A stretch of DNA of 12,086 bases from the NCBI GenBank assembly GCA_011523315.1, contig WTHE01000112.1:1-12086 (forward strand), written 5' to 3'. The notes under the pieces were generated by a model. That model searched no databases. It was not told the origin of the DNA and saw nothing but the letters and a program-made list of their open reading frames with translations. The DNA comes from Candidatus Binatota bacterium. GTDB taxonomy: Bacteria; Desulfobacterota; Binatia; Bin18. Position numbers and translations under genes: made by a program. Below are positions 5,904 through 12,086 of the stretch, in pieces (positions within the stretch are counted from its first letter, which is position 1; the number at the start of each line of letters is the position of its first letter).

Positions 5904-6668
5904 ATGGCCAGTTTTGAGGACTATGCCAGCAAGTACAAACATGTCTACATGGAGCGCCGCAACGGAATTCTCCAGATCCGTTTTCATACCGGGGACGGTC
6001 CGCTGCAATGGGGACCCGGACCTCACGCCGAGTTTGGAGCGTGTTTTGCCGACATCGGCAGCGACCCGGACAACCGGGTCATCATCCTGACCGGGACGGG
6101 CGATGCGTTTACTGCCGAGTTTGCTCCCGACGGCTTTGGCCAGATTACCGCCCACCAGTGGGGGCATATGGCCGCCGACGCCAAACGCCTGCTGATGAAT
6201 CTGCTGGACATCGAGGTGCCGCTGATCGCTGCGGTCAACGGCCCGGCGATCATCCACGCCGAGCTGGCCGTGGTGTGCGATATTGTGCTGGCCTCGGAAC
6301 GGGCCTGTTTTCAGGACGCGCCTCACTTTCCCGGTGGCCTGGTGCCCGGCGACGGCGTCCATGTGGTCTGGCCGCTGGTGTTGGGCATCAACCGGGGGCG
6401 CTACTTTCTGCTCACCGGCCAGCAACTGTCGGCCCAAGAGGCGCTCGGACTTGGGGTGGTGAGCGAGGTCGTGGCCCACGGGCGACTGCTGGGCCGGGCC
6501 TGGGAGCTGGCCGAGCAGATTGCGCGGCAACCGCCGCTCACCGTACGTTACGCCAGAGTCGCCCTCACTCAGCAGTTCAAACGGCTGATGTTGGATCAGC
6601 TCGGTTATGGTCTGACGCTCGAAGGGCTGGGAGCGCTCGACTCCTGGCCGGGACAGGACCAGGGGTGA
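5904..6668 (+). CDS. 6-oxocamphor hydrolase-like C-C hydrolase (crotonase superfamily)
   Basis: 254 residues, crotonase fold. The core QDAPHFPGGLVPGDG (137-151) then HVVWPLVLG.NRGRYFLLTGQ (153-173) matches 6-oxocamphor hydrolase (CamK, Rhodococcus) rather than ordinary enoyl-CoA hydratases. As I recall that enzyme, its active site is W40, H122, H145, D154 and E244. Here W36, H118, H141, D150 and E240 sit at the same positions with a constant offset of 4. Such enzymes cleave non-activated cyclic beta-diketones by a retro-Claisen reaction to keto acids, without CoA. Oxyanion-hole segment: EVPLIAAVNGPA (104-115). ATG 5904 follows AAGGAGG by 6 nt; an upstream in-frame GTG at 5877 would read through this SD and is rejected. 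The gene is divergent from the CoA-transferase operon, which could activate its product. Natural substrate unknown; an ordinary automatic annotation would be enoyl-CoA hydratase/isomerase family. Confidence 0.88.
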   Translation: MASFEDYASKYKHVYMERRNGILQIRFHTGDGPLQWGPGPHAEFGACFADIGSDPDNRVIILTGTGDAFTAEFAPDGFGQITAHQWGHMAADAKRLLMNLLDIEVPLIAAVNGPAIIHAELAVVCDIVLASERACFQDAPHFPGGLVPGDGVHVVWPLVLGINRGRYFLLTGQQLSAQEALGLGVVSEVVAHGRLLGRAWELAEQIARQPPLTVRYARVALTQQFKRLMLDQLGYGLTLEGLGALDSWPGQDQG

Positions 6669-6681
6669 TCGAGTCCGGCCA

Positions 6682-7575
6682 TCAGCCCACCGCGTCCTGC
6701 ACCTTCTTTGGAAACTCGCGCATGATCGCGCACACCTCGTCGGGGTCGGCCGAGGCGGCGGTCACGTATAAGCCGTGCACCCCGAGGTCGCGATAGGCCC
6801 GGATTGCGGCCGCGTCGGTGCGCGTCGTATCGACCATCCAGGTGATCTCCAGCTCGTCATACTTACGCCCCGCAGCCTCCATCAGCCCTCTCAGCTCATC
6901 AAAGCGCGGCCGGACATCCTCGATATCGACCGGGCCGATATGCCAGCCCGCGCCGAATTCGACCACCCGTCTTAAGGCCGGCGTGGATTCTCCACCGACC
7001 CAGATGGGCGGATGGGGCTTTTGGACCGGCCTGGGAGCGAAGTGCAGGTCTTTGTCGATCTGGACATACCGGCCGTCAAAGCGGGGGCTGTCGGCGCTCC
7101 ACACCTCCTGCATGACGCGCAGATATTCGCGCGTACGTGGGGCGCGCTCCTTGTACGGCACGCCGAGCAGCTCGAACTCTTCGCGCATCCAGCCGACTCC
7201 GGCCCCGAAAATAATCCGTCCGCCCGAGGCCACATCCAGGCTGGCCACCACCCGGGCCATGTCCAGGGGATGGCGATAGGGCACAATCGTGACGCTGGTG
7301 CCCAGGCGGACCGTCTTGGTCACCGGCACCAGCAGACCCAGGACGGTGAAGGCGTCCAGCCAGTCCATGGTGGTGAACACGGCATAGGGATTATAGCCCA
7401 TGGACTCGGCCAGCTTGGTATACGGATAGGTCGAGCCGATCTCTTTGGGGATGATGATATGGTCGCCGGTCACAATGCCGTCGTAGCCGAGTTCTTCGGC
7501 CAGTTCGCCAATCTGCTGGGCGGCCGAGCTTTTGCCCATGACCGCGCCGCCGCCTACGTGTAAGCCGTACCGCAT
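6682..7575 (-). CDS. LLM-class flavin/F420-dependent oxidoreductase, Rv2161c-like (TIGR03619 type)
   Basis: 297-residue luciferase-like TIM barrel. Conserved blocks: AEELGYDGIVTGDHI (26-40), RLGTSVTIVPYRHPLDMAR (90-108), LDVASGGRIIFGAGVGWMREEFELLGVPY (113-141), REYLRVMQEVW (149-159), PVQKPHPPIWVGGES (183-197). The GVGW..EEFELLGVP signature is that of the Rv2161c group, usually annotated as F420-dependent. Reaction and substrate are unknown; LLM enzymes include F420-dependent dehydrogenases and FMNH2-dependent monooxygenases, some of the Baeyer-Villiger type. The ATG at 7575 has GGAG 6 nt upstream and is preferred over ATG 7596, which lies before that SD. Last gene of the right-hand operon, 72 nt after the SDR. 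Its end converges on the hydrolase gene with 13 nt between them. Confidence 0.9.
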   Translation of the reverse strand: MRYGLHVGGGAVMGKSSAAQQIGELAEELGYDGIVTGDHIIIPKEIGSTYPYTKLAESMGYNPYAVFTTMDWLDAFTVLGLLVPVTKTVRLGTSVTIVPYRHPLDMARVVASLDVASGGRIIFGAGVGWMREEFELLGVPYKERAPRTREYLRVMQEVWSADSPRFDGRYVQIDKDLHFAPRPVQKPHPPIWVGGESTPALRRVVEFGAGWHIGPVDIEDVRPRFDELRGLMEAAGRKYDELEITWMVDTTRTDAAAIRAYRDLGVHGLYVTAASADPDEVCAIMREFPKKVQDAVG

Positions 7576-7591
7576 GTGTGTCTCCTCAGAA

Positions 7592-7637
7592 GACAACGCT
7601 GAGTTCTGCCTGAAGCGGGCAGGGCATCACCGTTGTC
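7592..7637 (-). repeat. Nested inverted repeats in the SDR-LLM gap
   Basis: GACAACG (7592-7598) pairs with CGTTGTC (7631-7637), and inside it CTGCC (7606-7610) pairs with GGCAG (7618-7622). On the minus-strand mRNA this would be a two-tier stem between the SDR stop and the LLM ribosome-binding site. No T-run follows, so it is not an intrinsic terminator; an mRNA-processing or stability role is possible. Confidence 0.3.
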
Positions 7638-7647
7638 CTGTGTCTCG

Positions 7648-8409
7648 CTACTGGGCAACAATGCCGCCGTCGACCGACATGGCGTGGCCGGTCACAAACG
7701 AGGCGGCGTCCGAACACAGCCAGACCACCGACTCGGCGATCTCCTCCGGCTTGCCGACCCGCCCGATCGGCTCGGCGGTGGCGATTTTTTCAAACATGCC
7801 CGGCCGCTCGCCGGTCAGCCGCGACACCATCGGGGTCTGAATAATGCCCGGGCATACGGCGTTGACCCGCACCCCGGCCTTGGCGTATTCCAGGGCGGCC
7901 GTCCTGGTCAGGCCGACCACGCCGTGTTTGCTGGCCGCATAGGCGGGCATATTCGGTACGCCCAACAGGCCGGCGGCCGAGGCGGTGTTGACAATTGCTC
8001 CGCCACCGTTTGTGAGCATGGCCGGAATCTCGTACTTCATGCACAGCCACACCCCAGTCAGGTTGATGGCGATGACCTGCTCCCAGGCCGCCTCTTCGTA
8101 CACCGCAGTCTTGCCCAGCGCGCCCTCAATCCCGGCGTTGTTATGGGCGCAGTCGAGCCGCCCATAGGTCTCGACGACGGTGTTGACCATGGCTTCCAGC
8201 TCGGTCGCCTTGGTCATATCGGCCTGAATGAAAATGGCCTCGCCGCCGGCCTGGGTGATCAGCCGGGCGGTCTCCTGGCCGCCCGCAGTGGCGATGTCGG
8301 CGACCGCCACCCTGGCGCCCTCGCGGGCGCAGGCCAGGGCGGTCGCCCGGCCAATACCCGAGCTGCCGCCGGTGATGAGTGCAACCTTGTCCTTCAATAG
8401 CTCTGCCAT
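7648..8409 (-). CDS. Short-chain dehydrogenase/reductase (classical SDR)
   Basis: 253 residues, classical SDR length. NAD(P)-binding TGGSSGIG (13-20), then D38 at the end of beta-2 (VAVAD), which favours NAD(H). NNAG (90-93), catalytic N116, S144 (NTASAAG), Y157 and K161 (YAASK), PG motif at 187-188, and the end VTGHAMSVDGG (239-249) are all present, so the enzyme should be active. It probably interconverts a secondary alcohol and a ketone or 3-oxo compound; the exact substrate cannot be read from the sequence. ATG 8409 follows AGGAGG by 7 nt. It lies in the minus-strand operon 60 nt after the amidase and 72 nt before the LLM gene. In this context it could oxidise a hydroxylated ring to a ketone for the LLM enzymes or hydrolase, which is inference. 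Confidence 0.94.
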   Translation of the reverse strand: MAELLKDKVALITGGSSGIGRATALACAREGARVAVADIATAGGQETARLITQAGGEAIFIQADMTKATELEAMVNTVVETYGRLDCAHNNAGIEGALGKTAVYEEAAWEQVIAINLTGVWLCMKYEIPAMLTNGGGAIVNTASAAGLLGVPNMPAYAASKHGVVGLTRTAALEYAKAGVRVNAVCPGIIQTPMVSRLTGERPGMFEKIATAEPIGRVGKPEEIAESVVWLCSDAASFVTGHAMSVDGGIVAQ

Positions 8410-8424
8410 TCGGCGTCCTCCTGT

Positions 8425-8452
8425 GAGCCCCTAGTTACCAGGATTCGGGCTC
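8425..8452 (-). repeat. Inverted repeat in the amidase-SDR gap
   Basis: GAGCCC (8425-8430) and GGGCTC (8447-8452) are separated by 16 nt in the 60-nt gap between the amidase stop and the SDR SD. No T-run follows. It could be a weak mRNA hairpin within the operon or chance. Confidence 0.25.
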
Positions 8453-8469
8453 CGAGGGTAGCGTCCGCC

Positions 8470-9870
8470 TCACAGCTCCGGATGGCGGGTGTGCCAGTCG
8501 GTGGCCTGTTCATAGGCATGCCCCACCTGACAGATCGTCGCTTCGTCAAAGGGCAGGCCGGCGATCTGGAAGCCGACCGGCAGCCCGTCCGTATCAAAAC
8601 CGCACGGCACCTGAAGAGCCGGCAGCCCGGTGAAGTTGAAGATCGGGGTGTAGACCGAGAAGGATCTCGACACAATGCTGGGCCCTGGCGAGCTGTCCTG
8701 AATGGTGTTCACCTGGAAACCCGAGGTCGGCAGCATGAGCACGTCAACCTCGGTTTCGAGCGCGCTGATCAAATCGTCCCGGACCTGAGCCCGGGCCTGG
8801 GCGCCCATCAGATACTGCGCCCCGCTGACCAGCAGCCCGTAGGCCACGTACAGCTTGGCGTGCGGGTTGTACTTGTCGCCCGCGTGGCGCACGTTGTTGA
8901 CGTGAATCGTCGCACAGTCGGCAAACAGGCCCGGCCACTCAATGGCCTGCATCTGGGTCAGGCTGATCGACGGCAGGTCAACGAGCTGCGCTCCAAGGTC
9001 GGCAAACTTCTGGACCGCCGCGTTATACGGACCGAGCAGCTTTGGATCGCAGCTGTCCTCGTACAGCGAACGCAGCAGGCCGATGCGCAAGCCCGTGACA
9101 TCCTGGCCGAGCTTGGCCGTGAAATCGGGCACCGGCACCTTGGCCGAAGCGGGATCGAGCGGATCGTAGCCCGCGCAGGCCTGGAGCATCAGCGCCGCGT
9201 CGGTCACGCTGCGGGCCAGCGGACCGGTGTGGTCCAGACTCCACGACAAGGGGTAGACGCCGGCCCGACTGACCCGCCCGTAGGTCGCCTTCAGTCCGAC
9301 AATCCCGCACGCCTGAGCCGGCCAGCGGATGGAGCCGCCGGTACACGAACCCATGCCGGCGTAGGCCAGACCGGCCGCGGTCGAAGCGGCGGTGCCGCTG
9401 CTCGAACCCCCGGCGTCGTGGTCCAGGCTCCACGGATTGCGGGTCGGCTTGAAATACGACTGGGTGGTGGGAAAGCCGTAGGCAAACTCATAGGTTGCGG
9501 TTTTGCCGACCACAATCGCCCCGGCCTGTTTGAGTTTGGCGACTGAGGTGCAGTCCTGGTCGGCAACGTAGTCGGCCAGCGACTCCGAGCCGCAGGTCGT
9601 CGGCCCGCACTCATAGATGTCCTTGATGCCGATGGGAATGCCGTGCAGGGGGCCCCGGTAGTCTCCACGCCCGATGTCGGCCTCGGCTTGGCGCGCTTCG
9701 GCCACGGCTTGATCGGCGAAGACGGTATTATAGGCGTTGAGCTGCGGCTCGAGCCGGTCTATGCGGTCCAGCGTGGCCCGGACCACCTCGACCGGAGAAA
9801 TGTCCTTGGTCCGGATCCGGTCCGACAGCTCGGCAATCGACACATACACGAGGTCGTGGTCGGCGCTCAT
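8470..9870 (-). CDS. Amidase-signature family hydrolase
   Basis: 466 residues, full length for the amidase signature family (GatA, AtzE, FAAH relatives), which hydrolyse amide or related C-N bonds in the cytoplasm. The Ser-cisSer-Lys triad is visible: K83 (GIPIGIKDIYE), cis-Ser S156 (AGGSSSG) and nucleophile S180 (TGGSIR), with the family's 24-residue spacing between the two serines. The segment GIVGLKATYGRVSRAGVYPLSWSLDHTGP (189-217) and the C-terminal LPALQVPCGFDTDGLPVGFQI are typical. ATG 9870 follows AAGGAGG by 6 nt and overlaps the stop of the GatC-like gene as ATGA, so the two are translationally coupled. The partner suggests an AtzE/AtzG-type complex rather than tRNA amidotransferase, since no gatB is present. 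Substrate unknown. Confidence 0.93.
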   Translation of the reverse strand: MSADHDLVYVSIAELSDRIRTKDISPVEVVRATLDRIDRLEPQLNAYNTVFADQAVAEARQAEADIGRGDYRGPLHGIPIGIKDIYECGPTTCGSESLADYVADQDCTSVAKLKQAGAIVVGKTATYEFAYGFPTTQSYFKPTRNPWSLDHDAGGSSSGTAASTAAGLAYAGMGSCTGGSIRWPAQACGIVGLKATYGRVSRAGVYPLSWSLDHTGPLARSVTDAALMLQACAGYDPLDPASAKVPVPDFTAKLGQDVTGLRIGLLRSLYEDSCDPKLLGPYNAAVQKFADLGAQLVDLPSISLTQMQAIEWPGLFADCATIHVNNVRHAGDKYNPHAKLYVAYGLLVSGAQYLMGAQARAQVRDDLISALETEVDVLMLPTSGFQVNTIQDSSPGPSIVSRSFSVYTPIFNFTGLPALQVPCGFDTDGLPVGFQIAGLPFDEATICQVGHAYEQATDWHTRHPEL

Positions 9871-10097
9871 GCGGCACCTCCTTTCTTGTCACTCTTGTCG
9901 AGCGCGTGGCTCAGCAGGGGCTCGCTCTCGGGAAACTGCATGCCCTCGGCAATCGGCCGGGCGCGGAGCATGTCCTCGACCGTCCCGCGCCAGCGCAGCA
10001 GGTTTTCATACGGCTCGACCAGCTGTTCAAGCTCGGCGTCGCTCAGCTCCAGGTCCCACTCGGCCAGCTTGGCGACGATGATGTCTTTGGTGTCCAT
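9867..10097 (-). CDS. GatC/AtzG-like small amidase partner protein
   Basis: 76 residues. The segment LELSDAELEQLVEPYENLL (17-35) is the N-terminal helical motif of GatC-like proteins, and a proline-containing strand (RPIAEGMQFPESEPLL) follows, which in GatC wraps around GatA. Small GatC-like proteins (AtzG and DUF4089-type) form stable complexes with non-GatA amidases such as AtzE in cyanuric-acid degradation. The 4-nt stop/start overlap with the amidase supports the same 1:1 partnership. ATG 10097 has GGAGG 9 nt upstream; the frame is open to 10205, but the extra residues are basic, lack family character and overlap the LLM gene. The tail DKSDKKGGAA is probably disordered. Assignment rests on motif and context, not overall length; canonical GatC is around 95 residues. 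Confidence 0.75.
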   Translation of the reverse strand: MDTKDIIVAKLAEWDLELSDAELEQLVEPYENLLRWRGTVEDMLRARPIAEGMQFPESEPLLSHALDKSDKKGGAA

Positions 10098-10134
10098 TGC
10101 GCGTGTCCTCCTTTGTGCTGCGAGACGGCGGTCG

Positions 10135-10983
10135 TCAGGTCCGAAAGGCCGGCATGACATCCCGGGCAAAGGCCCGAATCGCCTCCCGGTCCTGCTCGGC
10201 TTCAATCGAAAAGATGATATGGGTCACCCCGGCGTCCACATAATCCGCGACCTGCCCGTGGGCCTCATCGGGCGCAAACATGCCGGTCACCAGGACTGAC
10301 TTTTCTATCGTGTCCGGGTCACGCCCGATGCGCTGGCAGTGCTCGGCCAGCTTGGCGATCTTGTGCCGGAACAGCGCCGGTGGCCCAAAGCTGTTCCACA
10401 TATCGGCGTGGCGGGCGACAATGCCCAGCGCTACCCGTTCGCCCGAGGCGCCGACCAGGATGGGCGGGTGCGGCTGCTGGACCGGTTTGGGCAGGAACGG
10501 CGCGTCGTCCAGCTGATAGTAGCGTCCGGTATAACTGGTGGTGTCCTGGCTCCACAGCTGCTTGATGACGCTCAGGGACTCCTCGAGTCGGCCCAGGCGT
10601 TCGCCGATGCCGGGAAACGGGATGCCGAAGGCCGCGTGTTCGCGCTCAAACCAGCCGCCGCCCATGCCCAGGATCAGGCGCCCACGGCTGATGATATCGA
10701 CGGTCGTGGCGATCTTGGCCAGCACGCCCGGATTACGGTAGGTGTTGCCGCTGACCATGACGCCGAGCCGGATGTGGCTGGTCGCCATGGCCAGAGCCGC
10801 CAGGCTGGTCCAGCCCTCCAGGCAGGGACCGGTCGGATCGGAAAAAATGGGCAGGAAATGGTCGAACACCCAGGCCGTATCAAAGCCGAGTTGCTCGACT
10901 TCCTGCCACATGGACAGCATGTCGGGCCAGGCGTTGCTGTTCTGCTGGGGAGTTTGGATGCCGAAGCGAACCGGATAGGGCAT
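10135..10983 (-). CDS. LLM-class F420-dependent oxidoreductase, Rv1855c-like (TIGR03560 type)
   Basis: 282 residues. The opening VRFGIQTPQQ (5-14), GFDTAWVFDHFLP (33-45), GPCLEGWTSLAALAMATSHIRLG (52-74), TYRNPGVLAKIATTVDIIS (81-99), GRLILGMGGGWFEREHAAFGIPFP (101-124) and KPVQQPHPPILVGASGE (166-182) match the Rv1855c-type luciferase-like group closely. These are flavin or F420 oxidoreductases of unknown substrate. ATG 10983 follows AAAGG by 6 nt; upstream in-frame starts to 11058 overlap the preceding LLM gene. It is 34 nt after that gene and 37 nt before the GatC-like gene, in one tight operon. It shares only the general LLM pattern with its two neighbours, so the three are different subfamilies and not recent duplicates. 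Confidence 0.9.
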   Translation of the reverse strand: MPYPVRFGIQTPQQNSNAWPDMLSMWQEVEQLGFDTAWVFDHFLPIFSDPTGPCLEGWTSLAALAMATSHIRLGVMVSGNTYRNPGVLAKIATTVDIISRGRLILGMGGGWFEREHAAFGIPFPGIGERLGRLEESLSVIKQLWSQDTTSYTGRYYQLDDAPFLPKPVQQPHPPILVGASGERVALGIVARHADMWNSFGPPALFRHKIAKLAEHCQRIGRDPDTIEKSVLVTGMFAPDEAHGQVADYVDAGVTHIIFSIEAEQDREAIRAFARDVMPAFRT

Positions 10984-11017
10984 GGCGATCCTTTCTGGAG
11001 CTGGCCCATGACACGCC

Positions 11018-12013
11018 TCAGGGAAATGCGGCCAGGAGCTGCTGGTGATTGCGCACAACCTCGGCCCGGTCCAGACCGAATGAGGGCGAGGTGAGGATCA
11101 GCTCATCGACCAGCCCTTCGTGCCGGGCCAGTTGCTGACGGCATTCCTGCGGGGTGCCGGCAATGGCTACCTGCTCCACCATCTCGTCGCTCACCCCGGC
11201 GATCATCCCGGCGCTATCGCCGCGTTGGGCTGCCTCGCGGATACGCGTTGTGTCCCGACCGAAGGCGTGCAGGTCGAGCACCACATCGTAGTACGGAATG
11301 CTGGCGTAAAAGGCCAGCTGGCCCTTGACCCGCTGTCTGGCCGCGTCGCCGTCGGGATCGACCGCGCAGATGACGGTCGTGACGACCTCCTGCTTGGGAC
11401 CTGTCGCACTGCGGCCGGCCTCGAGGTTGGGCTGGACGACTTCGCGCAGATAGCGGGTGGTATGAAAAGAGGCCACGCACAAGCCGTCGGCCGTCGCCCC
11501 GGCGGCCCGCAGAAAGCGCGGCATGACCGCCCCGAAGTAGATCGGAATGCGCTCCCGATACGGCCGCCCGAAGCGCTCATAGTCGGTGATGGTGAGATAG
11601 GTGCCGGCGTAGCTGATGCGTTCGCCTGAGTGGGCCGACCACATCAGCCGCAACACCTCGGTGTATTCCCGGATGTAGGCGGCCGGCGGGTGAAACGTGA
11701 CGCCGTGCCAATTCTCGTTCCAGGCTTTCGGGCCGGGACCGATGCCGAGGGTGAGGCGACCGTGGGACAGCTCGTCGAGTGACGCAGCCGCCTTTTCCAT
11801 CAGCACCGGGCTGCGCGCCAGAGCCAGAGCGATGGCGGTGCCAAGGCGAATCCGGCTGGTTTGCAGGGCGATGGCGGTCAGGGGCACGAAGGCGTCCCGC
11901 CAGGCTTCGGGCACCCAGATCGAGGCGAAGCCCTGGGCCTCGGCTTGGCGGGCAAACTGGAGGGTTTCTTCGAGCGTGACCTGATCGCCGTTCAGACTCA
12001 GCCCGATTTGCAT
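11018..12013 (-). CDS. LLM-class F420-dependent oxidoreductase, Rv3520c/Mer-like
   Basis: 331-residue luciferase-like barrel with AEAQGFASIWVPEAWRDAFVPLTAIALQTSRIRLGTAI (24-61), the segment ARSPVLMEKAAASLDELSHGRLTLGIGPG (66-94), NWHGVTFHPPAAYIREYTEVLRLMW (101-125) and IPIYFGAVMPRFLRAAGATADG (156-177). The EAW plus NWHG arrangement resembles the Rv3520c-type and methylene-tetrahydromethanopterin-reductase-like branch of the family. Substrate and product are unknown. ATG 12013 follows GGAGG by 5 nt; the longer frame to 12049 starts before that SD. First visible gene of the right-hand operon. The 73 bases upstream (12014-12086) hold no complete gene and no clear promoter; one minus-strand frame ends in a TGA near 12054 and could be the tail of an earlier gene. 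Confidence 0.9.
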   Translation of the reverse strand: MQIGLSLNGDQVTLEETLQFARQAEAQGFASIWVPEAWRDAFVPLTAIALQTSRIRLGTAIALALARSPVLMEKAAASLDELSHGRLTLGIGPGPKAWNENWHGVTFHPPAAYIREYTEVLRLMWSAHSGERISYAGTYLTITDYERFGRPYRERIPIYFGAVMPRFLRAAGATADGLCVASFHTTRYLREVVQPNLEAGRSATGPKQEVVTTVICAVDPDGDAARQRVKGQLAFYASIPYYDVVLDLHAFGRDTTRIREAAQRGDSAGMIAGVSDEMVEQVAIAGTPQECRQQLARHEGLVDELILTSPSFGLDRAEVVRNHQQLLAAFP

Positions 12014-12086
12014 ACCGTCCTCCTCTGGGCGGACCGAACAGCTGCCCACTGCTCAACCAGGCCCGGGCTGGGGCGGGTGGCGGCTC

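Noticed and set aside
5835..6530. 231-codon minus-strand frame opposite the hydrolase
   Set aside because: It is His/Gln/Gly-rich shadow sequence without an SD, antisense to a gene with a full active site.
6008..6796. 262-codon open frame on the plus strand overlapping the hydrolase gene
   Set aside because: It is a +2 shadow of the oxocamphor-hydrolase-like gene, rich in Arg/Gly/Ala, and runs on over the opposing LLM gene.
8482..9546. 354-codon open frame on the plus strand opposite the amidase
   Set aside because: It is antisense to a clear amidase with an intact catalytic triad, has no SD, and its residues (Arg/Gly/Val-rich, no motifs) are those of a shadow frame in GC-rich DNA.
10440..10510. 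DNA similarity to about 6985-7040 (KPVQ.PHPPI.VG coding stretch), noticed as a possible repeat
   Set aside because: It encodes the same conserved LLM family motif in two homologous proteins, so it is shared ancestry and not a mobile or regulatory repeat.

Overview
This window is high-GC (about 60% or a little above by eye) bacterial DNA. It is densely packed with catabolic enzyme genes, most of which have clear Shine-Dalgarno (SD) sites. The mix is a Rieske dioxygenase, family III CoA-transferases, a crotonase-fold hydrolase, luciferase-like monooxygenases (LLM), an SDR and an amidase with a GatC-like partner. This fits an uncultured, metabolically versatile soil or marine lineage of the Tectomicrobia/Binatota/deltaproteobacterial kind, but no marker gene is present and the taxonomy is a guess. 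I see no tRNA, rRNA, CRISPR, transposase or integrase.

Left edge (1-820, + strand): the 3' end of a ring-hydroxylating dioxygenase alpha subunit, followed by a complete beta subunit. Converging on them (minus strand) is a DUF420 membrane protein (827-1354). Upstream of that is a 74-residue membrane protein (1501-1725) with an excellent SD. The roughly 110 nt after its stop would fold, on the minus strand, into a hairpin whose loop carries CCUCCU (the anti-SD sequence), then a Rho-independent terminator with a C-rich loop. This resembles known anti-SD-loop small RNAs processed from the 3' UTR of a small-protein mRNA. Positions 1726-2004 are non-coding and contain TATCGG/CCGATA palindromes.

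Centre (2005-6668): three different family III (CaiB/BaiF) CoA-transferases lie head to tail on the minus strand behind one good sigma70-type promoter (TTGACA-18-AATAAT). The middle one has His at the position of the catalytic Asp. Divergent from this operon is a protein in which all five residues I recall for the active site of 6-oxocamphor hydrolase (a retro-Claisen C-C hydrolase) are present at a constant offset. The arrangement suggests a pathway in which a cyclic beta-diketone is hydrolysed to a keto acid, which a CoA-transferase then activates.

Right part (6682-12013): six minus-strand genes form a probable operon that continues from, or starts just beyond, the right edge. In transcription order they are an LLM oxidoreductase (Rv3520c-like), an LLM oxidoreductase (Rv1855c-like), a GatC/AtzG-like small protein, an amidase-signature hydrolase coupled to it by an ATGA overlap, an SDR dehydrogenase, and a third LLM oxidoreductase (Rv2161c-like). 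No transcription factor or transporter is present, so the substrate cannot be fixed from this window alone.
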